DNA of 63,408 nt from an uncultured Rhodospirillales bacterium (GTDB lineage: Bacteria; Pseudomonadota; Alphaproteobacteria; Azospirillales; Azospirillaceae): assembly GCA_903927615.1 (NCBI GenBank), contig CAIYNU010000100.1, positions 1 to 63,408 of the forward strand. The letters are read 5' to 3'. The translations under genes were made by a program, and so were the position numbers. Below, in pieces: positions 9,570 through 20,010 of the stretch (positions are counted from its first letter, which is position 1; every line of letters begins with the position of its first letter). The notes under the pieces are model-generated. The model made no database searches, was not told where the DNA came from, and was given only the letters and a program-made list of their open reading frames with translations.

Positions 9570-10565
9570 ATGAGCGCGGTGACGACCAGAAGCGTGGCCG
9601 AGGACGAGGCCGGGCTACGGCTCGACCGCTGGTTCAAGCGGCATTTCCCCGATCTCGGCCATGGTCGCCTGGAGCGACTGTTGCGCACCGGTCAGGTGCG
9701 GCTTGATGGCCGGCGGGTCAAGGCGGGCGATCGGGTCGAACCCGGCCAGGTGGTGCGGGTGCCGCCCTTGGCCGCAAAAGATGCCGAAGACGGGACCGGC
9801 GGCAACGAGCGGCCGCGGCCGCCGGTCAGTCGAAGCGATGCCGAAGCCTTGCAGGCCCGGGTGATTCACCGGGATGACGAGGTTCTGGTCATCGACAAGC
9901 CGGCCGGCCTGGCGGTTCAGGGCGGCACCAACACCACCCGCCACCTGGACGGCTTGCTCGACGCCCTGCGTTTCGATGCCGTCGAGCGGCCCCGGTTGGT
10001 TCACCGTCTGGATAAGGACACCAGCGGCGTCCTGGTGCTGGCGCGCACGGCCTTTGCCGCCGGACGCCTGACCGAGGCGTTTCGCGGGCGCGAGGTCCGC
10101 AAGCTGTATGCCGCGGTCATCGTCGGCGTTCCCGATCCCCTGGGGGGGCGCATCGACCTGGCCCTGGCCAAGGAGGCCGGACCGTACGGCGAACGGGTGG
10201 CGGTGGCCGGCGAGGATGGCCTGAAGGCCTCGACCCTGTATCAGGTCCTTGATACCGTGGGCGATCGGGCCGCGTATGTTCACCTGTCGCCGCTCACCGG
10301 GCGAACGCACCAGTTGCGCGTCCATATGGCGGCACTGGGCACCCCGATTCTGGGAGACCGCAAATATGGCGGTGCCGGATCGGCGCTGCCCGGAATGGAC
10401 GAAGTCTCGCCGTTGCACCTGCATGCCCGTCGGGTGGTGTTGCCTCATCCCCGGCTGGGCGTGGTCGATGTCGCGGCGCCGCTGCCGCCGCACATGGCCG
10501 ACACCTGCTCGTGGCTCGGGATCGATCCGCCCCCGGCCAGCGGCCCTTTCCCCGGTGATGTCTAA
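9570..10565 (+). CDS. RluA/RluC-family 23S rRNA pseudouridine synthase
   Basis: A 331-aa enzyme that isomerises uridine to pseudouridine in rRNA. The N-terminal S4 RNA-binding domain (~residues 15-75) is followed by the catalytic domain with the HRLDKDTSGVLVLAR motif that holds the nucleophilic aspartate, and the RTHQLRVHMA motif. The ATG at 9570 follows GGAG at 9-bp spacing; an upstream in-frame stretch of 37 codons lacks similarity. Length and domain order fit RluC, but RluA/RluD relatives cannot be excluded. The following gene begins 43 bp downstream. Confidence 0.9.
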   Translation: MSAVTTRSVAEDEAGLRLDRWFKRHFPDLGHGRLERLLRTGQVRLDGRRVKAGDRVEPGQVVRVPPLAAKDAEDGTGGNERPRPPVSRSDAEALQARVIHRDDEVLVIDKPAGLAVQGGTNTTRHLDGLLDALRFDAVERPRLVHRLDKDTSGVLVLARTAFAAGRLTEAFRGREVRKLYAAVIVGVPDPLGGRIDLALAKEAGPYGERVAVAGEDGLKASTLYQVLDTVGDRAAYVHLSPLTGRTHQLRVHMAALGTPILGDRKYGGAGSALPGMDEVSPLHLHARRVVLPHPRLGVVDVAAPLPPHMADTCSWLGIDPPPASGPFPGDV

Positions 10566-10608
10566 GACTACCCTTCACGTCCTGCCCAACTCGAAGAAAG
10601 GTTTTTCC

Positions 10609-11013
10609 ATGACCATGTTTCGCGTCATTCCCCTTCAGACTTTGGTGGTGCTTGCCTACTTCGTCGTCGCTTTCGCCGCCCCGTCGGCGGTCGATGGGAT
10701 CCTTCTCGGTTTTACCCTGCCGTCGGGCGCGTCCTGGACGCTGACCACCGGCGGCCTGTTGGTGGCCATCGGGTTGTTCCTATTATATGTGGAGATTCTC
10801 AAGTCGGCCCGCACCACCATGACGTCCCTGATCGACCATGGGTTGTCGCTGATGCTGTTCTGCCTCTGCCTGGTTCTGTTCATCGTCCTGCGCCAAGCCG
10901 GAACCGGGACCTTCTTCCTGATCATGGTCATGTGTCTGATCGACGTCATCGCCGGTTTCACCGTCAGCCTGGCGGCGTCGCGTCGGTCGGTGGACATCGG
11001 CAACGGCATGTAA
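10609..11013 (+). CDS. Small four-helix membrane protein, unknown function
   Basis: A 134-aa protein with four predicted membrane segments (about residues 10-27, 45-63, 75-96 and 100-122) separated by short loops and a short C-terminal SRRSVDIGNGM tail. The ATG at 10609 has AAAGG upstream. It follows the pseudouridine synthase by 43 bp and may be cotranscribed. A hairpin terminator stands 24 bp after its stop. Similar unnamed inner-membrane proteins are common in Rhodospirillales; no catalytic residues are visible. Confidence 0.75.
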   Translation: MTMFRVIPLQTLVVLAYFVVAFAAPSAVDGILLGFTLPSGASWTLTTGGLLVAIGLFLLYVEILKSARTTMTSLIDHGLSLMLFCLCLVLFIVLRQAGTGTFFLIMVMCLIDVIAGFTVSLAASRRSVDIGNGM

Positions 11014-11037
11014 CGGGGCCTTCGGGCCTGTGGTGAT

Positions 11038-11066
11038 GGTATCCAGGGGCAACACCCCTGGATACC
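11038..11066 (+). terminator. Hairpin terminator, GGGGCAA family
   Basis: GGTATCCAGGGG (11038-11049), loop CAACA, CCCCTGGATACC (11055-11066): a perfect 12-bp stem. The tail is AAAGCTTTT, only weakly T-rich. It belongs to a recurring hairpin family in this window (see findings). Confidence 0.7.
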
Positions 11067-11092
11067 AAAGCTTTTAACTGTGGAGATGCGCG

Positions 11093-11875
11093 ATGGTTGA
11101 CCATCTGCTGGACCGTCCGGAGATCGGTCGTATCCTCTTCCACCCCCGCCGGGAAGGTCTGCACCCGACCGAAGACGCCAGAGCCAAGACCGTTCGCTTT
11201 ACGGTGGCAGAGGGTGTCACGCTCGGCGGGCGGCTTTATCCCGCTGGCCAGAACGCCCCGGTGATCCTGTATTTTCATGGCAACGGCGAGATCGCCTCGG
11301 ACTATGACGATCTGGCGCCGCTCTATGGTCGCCTGGGGCTGACGCTGCTGGTGGTGGACTATCGCGGCTATGGCATCAGCACCGGGACGCCCCTCGCCTC
11401 AACCTTGCTGACCGACGCGATGTCGGTGTTCGAGCAGACACCGGCCCTGTTGGCCGGCCACGACCTGACGCCGGTCCGGCTGCTGGTGATGGGCCGATCG
11501 CTGGGCAGTGCGCCGGCGCTGGCGGTGGCGGCCCAGGGTGGGGCCAAGCTCTCGGGTCTGGTCATCGAGAGTGGTTTCGCCAACACCCTGGCACTGGTGG
11601 AGCGTTTGGGCGGTGTGCTGCCGATGGGTGCCGATGAAGCCCGGGATGGCGCCGGCAATCTGGAGCATATCAAGGCCGTGACCGTGCCCACGCTGGTGAT
11701 TCACGGTGAATGGGACCAGATTATCCCGATCCGCGAAGGCCGGCAGTTGTTCGAGACGGCGGGTGCCACCGACAAACGCTGGTTGCCGATTTCCGGCGCC
11801 GGGCACAATGACCTGATGATGGTTGGAGTCGACCGCTATTTCCCGGCGGTGGCGGCGCTGGCCGGGGCGCGTTAG
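11093..11875 (+). CDS. Alpha/beta hydrolase (YfhR/BEM46-like)
   Basis: A 260-aa cytosolic alpha/beta-hydrolase. The oxyanion strand VILYFHGNGE, the nucleophile elbow GRSLGS (Ser), the acidic residue in HGEWDQIIP and the final His in SGAGHNDLM make a complete catalytic triad. This pattern matches the BEM46/YfhR serine hydrolases; the substrate is unknown. The ATG at 11093 follows GTGGAGATGCGCG. It stands alone between a terminator and the convergent phaC. Confidence 0.85.
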   Translation: MVDHLLDRPEIGRILFHPRREGLHPTEDARAKTVRFTVAEGVTLGGRLYPAGQNAPVILYFHGNGEIASDYDDLAPLYGRLGLTLLVVDYRGYGISTGTPLASTLLTDAMSVFEQTPALLAGHDLTPVRLLVMGRSLGSAPALAVAAQGGAKLSGLVIESGFANTLALVERLGGVLPMGADEARDGAGNLEHIKAVTVPTLVIHGEWDQIIPIREGRQLFETAGATDKRWLPISGAGHNDLMMVGVDRYFPAVAALAGAR

Positions 11876-12263
11876 GGCGCCGCCGTCGAGTCGACCCGCG
11901 AACGGTACCCGGCTGATGCCGACGCCGTTGCAAAGCGGCCACTGCGACTCCCCGATCCAGAGCGTGATGCGGGCCGGGGCCGCGGCATTGGCGTTGATCT
12001 TTTGTCCTTTTGCCATCCTCAGGGTGATGCGCGGGACATCGGGCGGCAAGTCCTGGTCGCGCCCGGTGGTCAGCACCCCAAGATCAAAAACCTTCTGGCA
12101 CAGTAAAGATTGATACAAAAAGGGTCCTGAACCCCGGCCGGGTTCCGGCCCCGGGCCGCGCCCGAGTCGCTCACGACCCCCAATCCGCCGGTGCGGCCGG
12201 GTGGACGGGGCATGCCGAACGCTCGATGGTCTGAGACCGGTGCCCCCGGTTGGTTTCGCGCAC
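11876..12263. other. Intergenic region, nothing convincing
   Basis: About 390 bp between the alpha/beta hydrolase and the phaC terminator. Short open frames exist on both strands, but none has a believable start, ribosome-binding site or recognisable motif. Confidence 0.5.
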
Positions 12264-12296
12264 AGAAAAAAAAGGGCGGGATTGCTCCCGCCCTTT
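12264..12296 (-). terminator. Rho-independent terminator of phaC
   Basis: Read on the minus strand: GGGCGGGAG, CAA, TCCCGCCC followed by eight T residues (8-bp stem GGGCGGGA/TCCCGCCC). It lies 30 bp after the phaC stop codon and is a textbook intrinsic terminator. Confidence 0.9.
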
Positions 12297-12326
12297 CGTC
12301 TTTCACCACCCTGCAACCGGGCTTGC

Positions 12327-14123
12327 TCAGGTAATACGGACCTGGGCGTAGCTTCCGGGCGCGTCCTCGATGGCCGGCAGCGCGCCGGTGCCGGGGACGC
12401 GTGCGGCGACCTTGTCCGCAGCCGGCTTGATCGCCCACTTGGACCAATCGGTCCACCACGAACCAGGATTTTGAGTCGCACCCTGAAGGAAGGCGTCGGG
12501 GCTCTTCGGGGTCTTGGGGTTGGTCCAGTAGCAATACTTATTCGCCGCCGGCGGATTGATGATGCCCGCGATATGACCGGAGGCCGAGAGCACGAACTTC
12601 ACCGGACCCGAGAAAATTTGGGTCGCGGCATAAGTCGAAATCCACGGCGCAATGTGATCTTCGCGCGCCGACACGAAATAGGACGGCGTCTTGATGCTGG
12701 TGAGGTCGATCGGCACCCCATTGAGGGTGATCCCACCGGCCTTGATCAGCAAGTTCTTCTGGTACATGTTCCGCAGATAGAAGCTGTGCATGGCCGCCGG
12801 CATCCGCGTGGAGTCCGAGTTCCAGTACAGCAGATCAAATGGGAACGGATCTTTGCCCAGCAAATAGTTGTTGACCACGAACGACCAGATCAGGTCATTG
12901 GCCCGCAACAGATTGAAGGTTGTGGCCATTTGGCTGCCATCCAGGTAGCCAGTCTTGTTCATCTTCTCCTCGAGCATCGAAATCTGCTCTTCATCGATGA
13001 ACACGGACAGCTCACCGGCTTCGGTGAAGTCGGTCATCGTGGTGAAGAAGGTCGCACTCTTGATCCGGTCATCGCCCTTGTTGGCCATGTACGCCAGAGT
13101 CGACGCCAGCAGGGTGCCGCCCAGACAGTAACCGATGGCCGAGACTTCGTCTTCGCCGGTCGCCTTCTTGATGACATCAAGGGTCGCGAGCGGCCCTTCC
13201 AGCATGTAATCTTCGAAAGTCTTGGCGGCCAGTCGCTCGTCGGGGTTAACCCACGACATCACGAACACCGTGAAGCCTTGATCAACCGCCCACTTCAGGA
13301 ACGAATTCTTTTCGCGCAGGTCCAGGATGTAGAACTTGTTGATCCAGGGCGGCACGATCATCAGCGGCCGCTTGTAGACCTGTTCGGTGGTCGGGTTATA
13401 CTGGATCACTTGGATCAGATCATTTTGATAAATGACCTTGCCGGGCGTGACCGCAATGTTCTTGCCGACCTTGAAGGCGTCGTAATCGGTCATGCTGATC
13501 CGGAGCTGGCCCTTGCCACGCTCCAGGTCCTTCAGCATGTTCTCCAGCCCCTTGACCAGATTCTCGCCGCCTGATTCCACGGTCGTCCGCAAAACCTCGG
13601 GATTGGTGACCACGAAGTTGCTGGGCGCCATGGCGTCGACAAACTGCCGAGTGTAGAAATCGACCTTTTTCGCGCTCTTTTCGTCAAGACCATCGACGCT
13701 CTTCACAGTGCCCTGAAGCCAGCGAGCGGTTAACAGGTAGGACTGCTTGATATAATCGAAAAGGGTGTTCTCGTCCCAGGCGGCGTCCTTGAACCGTTTG
13801 TCGTCCTTGGCCGGAGCGATCATCGGGTCGGATTCCTGGCCGAGCAGGCGCTGGGTCGTCCGCTGCCACAGGGTCATGTAGTCATGCCACAGTGACATCT
13901 GCGCCTGGACCATCTTGGTCGGGTCGGTCATCATCTTTGCCGTCATTTCCAGGAAAGCCTGGCCAATGTTGAACGGGTCAGATGGACCGCGCATGCCGTC
14001 GGTCGCCTGCTGGCTGAGGAACTCGGTAACGAGCCGTTGGCTTCTTTCAGCAATTCGGGCCATTGCCCGGGACATTTCGACCGGATCTGGTAGCTTTACC
14101 TCGGGGCCCTGCGTTTCGGCCAT
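12327..14123 (-). CDS. phaC: Class I poly(3-hydroxyalkanoate) synthase PhaC
   Basis: PhaC polymerises 3-hydroxyacyl-CoA into PHA granules. The protein is 598 aa, standard for class I. The N-terminal PhaC_N domain is followed by an alpha/beta-hydrolase core with the lipase-like box GYCLGG (Cys333), the catalytic Asp489 in SAREDH and His517 in SASGHIAG; all three residues are present. The ATG is at 14123 (MAETQGPEVKLPDPVE). No phaA/phaB/phaR genes adjoin it, so the pathway is dispersed. A secreted PHB-depolymerase-like esterase lies 32 kb away at 46385. Confidence 0.96.
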   Translation of the reverse strand: MAETQGPEVKLPDPVEMSRAMARIAERSQRLVTEFLSQQATDGMRGPSDPFNIGQAFLEMTAKMMTDPTKMVQAQMSLWHDYMTLWQRTTQRLLGQESDPMIAPAKDDKRFKDAAWDENTLFDYIKQSYLLTARWLQGTVKSVDGLDEKSAKKVDFYTRQFVDAMAPSNFVVTNPEVLRTTVESGGENLVKGLENMLKDLERGKGQLRISMTDYDAFKVGKNIAVTPGKVIYQNDLIQVIQYNPTTEQVYKRPLMIVPPWINKFYILDLREKNSFLKWAVDQGFTVFVMSWVNPDERLAAKTFEDYMLEGPLATLDVIKKATGEDEVSAIGYCLGGTLLASTLAYMANKGDDRIKSATFFTTMTDFTEAGELSVFIDEEQISMLEEKMNKTGYLDGSQMATTFNLLRANDLIWSFVVNNYLLGKDPFPFDLLYWNSDSTRMPAAMHSFYLRNMYQKNLLIKAGGITLNGVPIDLTSIKTPSYFVSAREDHIAPWISTYAATQIFSGPVKFVLSASGHIAGIINPPAANKYCYWTNPKTPKSPDAFLQGATQNPGSWWTDWSKWAIKPAADKVAARVPGTGALPAIEDAPGSYAQVRIT

Positions 14124-14355
14124 GGGATTGTCCTTTTTTCCTTCGATTGCACTACGATCGGATCACGAAGCGGGTTGCGTGGGCGTCCCTCGCGGCCCCG
14201 GTAGCGGAGTCGAGCTTGATGTGTCGAGGCTTTTCATACAACATCCCGACAGAATTTTCACTGCCCGGATTCACAATGTTTTTCCAGAAACATCACGAAG
14301 ACCGCTGGGGCGGAAACATCACGAGGACCGCCGGGGCGGTCAGGGAGGCCGCGTA

Positions 14356-14838
14356 ATGCCGGGTTTCAGGAAATGCCGGCCGGGGTCCAGGCTTCGGCTG
14401 ATGATGACGGCCATGGCCGGGTTGTCGCTGGCCGGGGCGGTGCTCGGCACCACCGGCTGCGACGATCGGGTGCTCAAAACGGGTCTGAGCTATGACTATT
14501 TTGAGGGCTTTTTGGTCGATCAGCCGGCCCCGGAAACGTCTTCGCCGATCCGGCCGCTGAGCGGCCGCAATCCCGACTACCCGTCGCTCGACACGGTCCC
14601 GATGCGGCCGGCGCCGGTCCCGACCGTGTCCGAGCGCAAGGCGGCGTTGAACGACCAGCAAAAGGCGATTGATGCCCTGGATGCCGATCGGCGCGCCGGG
14701 CACTCGATCGACGAACAGTTGCAGGAAGTGGCGCCGCCGCCGCTCCCGGTCCCGCCGGCGCCCCCGGGGGTGGGCGCACCCGGTCCGGCCGGGGCCCAGA
14801 CGGCGACCAAGCCGGCCAAGCCGCCGGCGGGTCCGTAA
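14356..14838 (+). CDS. Lipoprotein of unknown function, proline-rich tail
   Basis: A 160-aa protein with a basic N-terminus, a hydrophobic stretch and a lipobox LGTTGC at about residue 35, indicating SPII cleavage and lipidation. The C-terminal third is Pro/Ala-rich (PPPLPVPPAPPG). The ATG at 14356 follows AGGGAGG at 8 bp; a later ATG at 14401 would also keep the signal peptide. Upstream (about 14280-14335) lies an imperfect direct repeat of ~25 bp (ACATCACGAAGACCGC / ACATCACGAGGACCGC). No family is recognised. Confidence 0.7.
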   Translation: MPGFRKCRPGSRLRLMMTAMAGLSLAGAVLGTTGCDDRVLKTGLSYDYFEGFLVDQPAPETSSPIRPLSGRNPDYPSLDTVPMRPAPVPTVSERKAALNDQQKAIDALDADRRAGHSIDEQLQEVAPPPLPVPPAPPGVGAPGPAGAQTATKPAKPPAGP

Positions 14839-14842
14839 CGGA

Positions 14843-14878
14843 CCGCGAGCGTCCGCGGTCCCTTTCGGACGCTCGCGG
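14843..14878 (+). terminator. Inverted repeat after the lipoprotein gene
   Basis: CCGCGAGCGTCC (14843-14854) and GGACGCTCGCGG (14867-14878) form a 12-bp stem with a 12-base loop, starting 4 bp after the lipoprotein stop. There is no T-run, so termination is plausible rather than certain. Confidence 0.55.
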
Positions 14879-15002
14879 AATGTGACATGAAGGGAGCGGT
14901 GACGGGGTTCCCGGCTCCCCGGGTTTCCGGGGGCAGGCGGGGACGTCGTCTCCGGTCAATCCGCCCGGCAGGCCGTGTCGGGCCGCAGGTTCCGGAGCAG
15001 GT

Positions 15003-16312
<1,310 letters not shown>

Positions 16313-16316
<4 letters not shown>

Positions 16317-17605
16317 CCGAGCCGCTGAAAGTCGCGATCGCCGGCCTCGGCACCGTCGGTGGCGGTACCGTCCGTTTGCTCCGGCAACAGGGTGAGCTGA
16401 TTCGCCGGCGGTGCGGTCGCGCCATCGAACTGGTGGCGGCCAGCGCCCTGGTCCGTCCCCGGGAACTGGACGCCGCGTTGGCCGGCGTGGTGTGGTTCGA
16501 CGGCGCCGAGACCATGGCCCGGGAAGCCGCCGCCGACGTGGTGGTGGAGTTGATCGGGGGCGCTCACGGGGTGGCGCTGCGGGTGTGCGAGACCGCACTG
16601 GCGCACGGCCGCCATGTGGTCACGGCCAACAAGGCGATGCTCGCCCATCACGGCACGGCCCTGGCCGCCCAGGCCGGGAGTCGCGGCCTGTCGCTGGGCT
16701 TCGAGGCGGCGGTGGCCGGGGGCATCCCGGTGATCAAGGCCCTGCGCGAGGGCCTGGCCGCCAATCGGATCATCGAGGTTCACGGCATCCTGAACGGCAC
16801 CTGCAACTACATTTTGTCGCGGATGCGTCGGGAAGGCCTGGAATTTGACGCGGTACTGGCCGACGCCCAGCGATTGGGCTACGCCGAGGCCGACCCCTCA
16901 TTCGATATCGACGGCATCGACGCCGCCCACAAACTGGCCATCCTGGCCTCGGTGGCCTTCGGCGGCCCGGTCCGGCTGGTGCCCGACAATGTCGAGGGCA
17001 TCCGCCACGTCACCGCCATTGACATCAAGTATGCGGAACAGCTTGGCTACCGGATCAAGCTGCTGGGCATCGCCCGGCGGAGCGGCGACCTGCTGGAACA
17101 GCGGGTTCACCCGTGCCTGGTGCCCCTGGACACGCCGATCGCCTCCGTCGAGGACGTCTTCAATGCGGTGATCATCGTCGGTGACTTCGTCGACCGGGTG
17201 GTGCTGGTCGGGCGGGGCGCCGGCGCCGATCCGACCGCCTCGGCGGTGGTCGCCGACCTGATCGACATCGCCTCGGGCCGGCGTGCCGAGACCTTCGGGG
17301 TGCCGGTGGCCGACCTGGATCCCATCGAGCCGGCGCCGCTGTCGGCCCGAGTCGGCGCCTACTATGTCCGATTGATGGTGCGCGACGAGGTGGGGGTGCT
17401 GGCGGCGGTGGCCGGGGCGCTGGCCGCGGCGGGCGTCTCCATCGCGCAGTTCTTCCAGGACCGGCGCGATCCGGGCGAGAAGGTGCCGGTGGTCCTGACC
17501 ACCCACGATACCGACGAAGCGTCCATGAGGCGCGCCCTGGACCTTATCGCCGGGCTGGGGCCGGTGATGGAGACCCCGCGCCTGATTCGCATCGAGCCGT
17601 TCTGA
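16313..17605 (+). CDS. hom: Homoserine dehydrogenase
   Basis: Reduces aspartate semialdehyde to homoserine in threonine/methionine synthesis. The protein is 430 aa: an N-terminal Rossmann fold (GLGTVGGGTV), a catalytic domain with GILNGTCNYILS, and a C-terminal ACT domain (~350-430) for feedback control. The ATG overlaps the preceding stop (ATGA). glpX follows after 25 bp, a gene order common in alphaproteobacteria. Confidence 0.96.
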
Positions 17606-17630
17606 CGCAGACAACAATCGGGGAAGACGA

Positions 17631-18614
17631 ATGCCGCAAGCCGAAAATCTGAGAATGGACCGCAATCTGGCGCTGGAAGCGGTTCGCGTCACCGAGGCGG
17701 CCGCGTTACGCGCCTCCTTGCTGATGGGTCGGGGCGACGAAAAGCTGGCCGATCAGGCCGCCGTGGATGCCATGCGCCTGGCACTGAACAGCCTGGTGAT
17801 CGACGGAACCGTGGTCATTGGCGAAGGCGAGCGCGACGAAGCGCCGATGCTCTATATCGGCGAAAAGGTCGGTACCGGCAAGGGGCCGAAGGTTGATATT
17901 GCGCTCGACCCGCTGGAAGGCACCACCATTACCGCCAAGGGCGGCCCTAACGCGCTGGCGGTGATCGCGTTCGCCGATCAGGGCGGCTTCCTCAATGCCC
18001 CCGACGTTTACATGGACAAGATCGCGGTGGGCGGCGGCCTGCCCGAGGGCGTGGTCGATATCGACGAGTCGCCGGCGATCAATCTGCGCAACCTGGCCAA
18101 GGCCAAGGGCGCCGAGGTCTCCGACCTGCTGGTGTGTATCCTGGACCGGCCGCGTCATACCGAGTTGATCGCCAAGGTGCGCGAGACCGGGGCCCGGATC
18201 ATGCTGATCACCGACGGCGACGTGAGCGGCGTCATCGCCACCTCACAGCCGGAAAGCGGCGTGGACATGTATGTGGGGTCCGGCGGCGCGCCCGAGGGGG
18301 TGCTGGCGGCGGCGGCGCTTCAGTGCATCGGCGGTCAGATGCAGGGCCGGTTGCTGTTCCGCAACGACGATGAAAAAAACCGGGCGGTCCGTTGGGGCGT
18401 CAAGGACCTGAACCGCAAATATGGCATCAACGACTTGGCCCATGGCAATGTGATGTTCGCGGCCACGGGCGTGACCACCGGCAACCTGTTGAAGGGGGTC
18501 CGGCGGTTTGCCGGCGGTGCCTACACCCACTCGGTGGTGATGCGCTCGGCCACCGGCACCGTCCGCTACATCGAGGCTCACCACAACTTCCGCGTGAAGA
18601 CCAGCGGCCTGTAA
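17631..18614 (+). CDS. glpX: Class II fructose-1,6-bisphosphatase
   Basis: A 327-aa metal-dependent phosphatase converting fructose-1,6-bisphosphate to fructose-6-phosphate for gluconeogenesis or the Calvin cycle. The GEGERDEAPMLYIGEKVG metal site, DPLEGTT and the late GGAYTHSVVMRS stretch are characteristic of GlpX. The ATG at 17631 follows GGGGAAG. It is the last gene of the aminotransferase-hom-glpX operon, closed by the terminator at 18653. Confidence 0.96.
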   Translation: MPQAENLRMDRNLALEAVRVTEAAALRASLLMGRGDEKLADQAAVDAMRLALNSLVIDGTVVIGEGERDEAPMLYIGEKVGTGKGPKVDIALDPLEGTTITAKGGPNALAVIAFADQGGFLNAPDVYMDKIAVGGGLPEGVVDIDESPAINLRNLAKAKGAEVSDLLVCILDRPRHTELIAKVRETGARIMLITDGDVSGVIATSQPESGVDMYVGSGGAPEGVLAAAALQCIGGQMQGRLLFRNDDEKNRAVRWGVKDLNRKYGINDLAHGNVMFAATGVTTGNLLKGVRRFAGGAYTHSVVMRSATGTVRYIEAHHNFRVKTSGL

Positions 18615-18652
18615 GTCACGGGTTCGAAGGCCCGTCCGATCTTGGTGCCGTC

Positions 18653-18683
18653 AAAAGGCCAGGGGCAAACCCCCTGGCCTTTT
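18653..18683 (+). terminator. Terminator after glpX, GGGGCAA hairpin family
   Basis: AAAAGGCCAGGGG (18653-18665), loop CAAAC, CCCCTGGCCTTTT (18671-18683): a perfect 13-bp stem whose right arm ends in four T residues, so it works in either direction. Confidence 0.85.
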
Positions 18684-19040
18684 GCCGTATCGCGTTCAGA
18701 GGGGCTTCGCCCCATGTGGGCTAAGTACTACAGGGGTGCTTTTTTAATTGAGGCGATTTTTCGCCTGATATAATATTTGCGAGCAATGGCTTTTTTTTGC
18801 GGAAGTGCATCTGTCGTAATAAATGAGCGACGCGCATCTTCCGCAGTGTGTGTATCGCAAAAACTTGTCGCAATTCAACCCATGCGTTGGATGCAAAACT
18901 TAAGACTTTTGCAGTGCGCCAGAGCTATTGATCTGATTGGAATTTTTCCGCCTTTATCACCCAAACACAGGCTGACACCGCTGGACAGGAACGCTACCTT
19001 TAGCGGTTCTCGTGATCACCGTGCTGCGAACTCGGTCGTT
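18684..19040. other. AT-rich intergenic patch, probably foreign DNA
   Basis: Between the glpX terminator and the transposase remnant the sequence is distinctly richer in A/T than the surrounding genes (for example 18720-18950). A long open frame on the plus strand has no family similarity and its 3' part is antisense to the transposase remnant. No gene is supported. Confidence 0.55.
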
Positions 19041-19154
19041 GAACCCCTCGGCGGAGTTGGAGTGGACGATCCCTCGGACATATTCGTACGCGCTATGATT
19101 GACGGTATCATGAGCGATGTTATCCGATGCGGCACGGGCGATGGTGGGAGCCAT
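19041..19154 (-). pseudogene. Remnant of IS1595-family transposase (C-terminal part)
   Basis: Read on the minus strand, about 38 residues match the C-terminal catalytic region of ISXO2/IS1595 transposases: HDTVNHSAYEYVRG followed by VHSNSAEGF (the family reads H.TVNHS.GEYVRG.VHTN..EGF). Similarity stops abruptly at both ends, there is no proper start, and the following residues are unrelated. It is an inactive fragment. A second fragment of the same family, in the opposite orientation, lies at 20011-20190. Confidence 0.8.
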
Positions 19155-19280
19155 GGGAGCCCAGGTAAAATCCGGTCAGGCGCCGAACGGAGCGCCCTTT
19201 CCGTGTTTGGGTGACAAGGGCGGATTTTTTGGTGCAGAAGTCTGGTGCGAAATTCCACGATCGCACTGGCCGAGGCTTCC

Positions 19281-19310
19281 TTGACATGCGGCTCAATAGT
19301 AGCTACTATT
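19281..19310 (+). promoter_or_regulatory. brnT promoter with overlapping 16-bp palindromic operator
   Basis: TTGACA (19281-19286), a 17-bp spacer and TACTAT (19304-19309) form a near-consensus housekeeping promoter. The perfect palindrome AATAGTAGCTACTATT (19295-19310) covers the -10. BrnA-type antitoxins repress their own operon, so this is the likely BrnT/BrnA operator. AGGAG follows at 19321 and the toxin starts at 19333. Confidence 0.8.
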
Positions 19311-19332
19311 TTGTAGATACAGGAGCGACGCT

Positions 19333-19671
19333 TTGCCTTGGACGTGGGATCCGGATAAGGACGCAGCCAATCGCCGCAAACATGGATTGCCGCTGAGCAT
19401 CGGCGAGGTCGCGCTTTTGGACCCACTGGCCTTGTCCCGACAAGATCCCCATCCTGACGGCGATCGGTGGGGCTCTCTTTGCCAAGCTGGGAATGTGCTT
19501 TTGTACGTTGTCCACACCTGGCCCGACGCTGATGATGTGACAGGTCGCATCATCAGCATCAGAAAAGCAACTCGACAAGAGCGGAAGGCGTACGAAGATG
19601 GCGAACACGAGGAAGCTCACAGCAGAAGAACGAGCCGCCTTGGACGCAGTAGCCGCCATGCCAGACGGTGA
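19333..19671 (+). CDS. brnT: BrnT-family toxin (ribonuclease)
   Basis: A 112-aa toxin of a type II toxin-antitoxin system; BrnT cleaves RNA and stops growth. The family signature is clear: FxWDxxKxxxNxxKHG appears here as WTWDPDKDAANRRKHGLPL, with IISIRKATRQERKAYE near the end. The start is TTG at 19333 (MPWTWDP) with AGGAG 8 bp upstream. The C-terminus is longer than usual, extending ~25 residues beyond the conserved KxYE and overlapping brnA by 74 bp. The pair sits between two IS1595 remnants, in a small accessory patch. Confidence 0.88.
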   Translation: MPWTWDPDKDAANRRKHGLPLSIGEVALLDPLALSRQDPHPDGDRWGSLCQAGNVLLYVVHTWPDADDVTGRIISIRKATRQERKAYEDGEHEEAHSRRTSRLGRSSRHARR

Positions 19672-19876
19672 GATTGATACCTCGGACATGCCCGAGGTCA
19701 CCGATTGGAGCGGGGCGGTTCGCGGCGCACTCTATCGCCCGGTGAAGCGCCTGACATCTCTGCGGCTGGACGCGGACTTACTGGAATGGTTCAAGGCTCG
19801 TGGGGACGGATACCAGACGCGAATCAACGCCGCTCTCCGTGAGTACGTCGAGCGGCACCAGCACGATCGCGCCTGA
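19598..19876 (+). CDS. brnA: BrnA-family antitoxin
   Basis: A 92-aa antitoxin that neutralises BrnT and autoregulates the operon. The C-terminal ribbon-helix-helix-like part (VKRLTSLRLDADLLEWFKA, then GYQTRINAALREYVE) is the BrnA/CopG-like DNA-binding domain; the N-terminal half should wrap the toxin. The ATG at 19598 lies inside the toxin gene (74-bp overlap), which couples their translation. Confidence 0.88.
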   Translation: MANTRKLTAEERAALDAVAAMPDGEIDTSDMPEVTDWSGAVRGALYRPVKRLTSLRLDADLLEWFKARGDGYQTRINAALREYVERHQHDRA

Positions 19877-20010
19877 AATCAACCTTTTCGGGACACTGGG
19901 CTGCCGATTCCCAGCTGCGGGCTTTAGCTGGAGCTTGAAGAGGTTCTGGCAGGACGGCCCCCGCGCGCGGCGGTAGCGGCGGTCATTGAGGCCAACCTGA
20001 ACGCTGTGAA

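Noticed and set aside
11823-12113. Small plus-strand gene after the alpha/beta hydrolase
   Set aside because: No ribosome-binding site, overlaps the hydrolase end, and composition resembles antisense GC-rich noise; no motif recognised.
18950-19214. Plus-strand gene ending near 19214
   Set aside because: Its reading is antisense to the IS1595 transposase remnant and has no similarity of its own.
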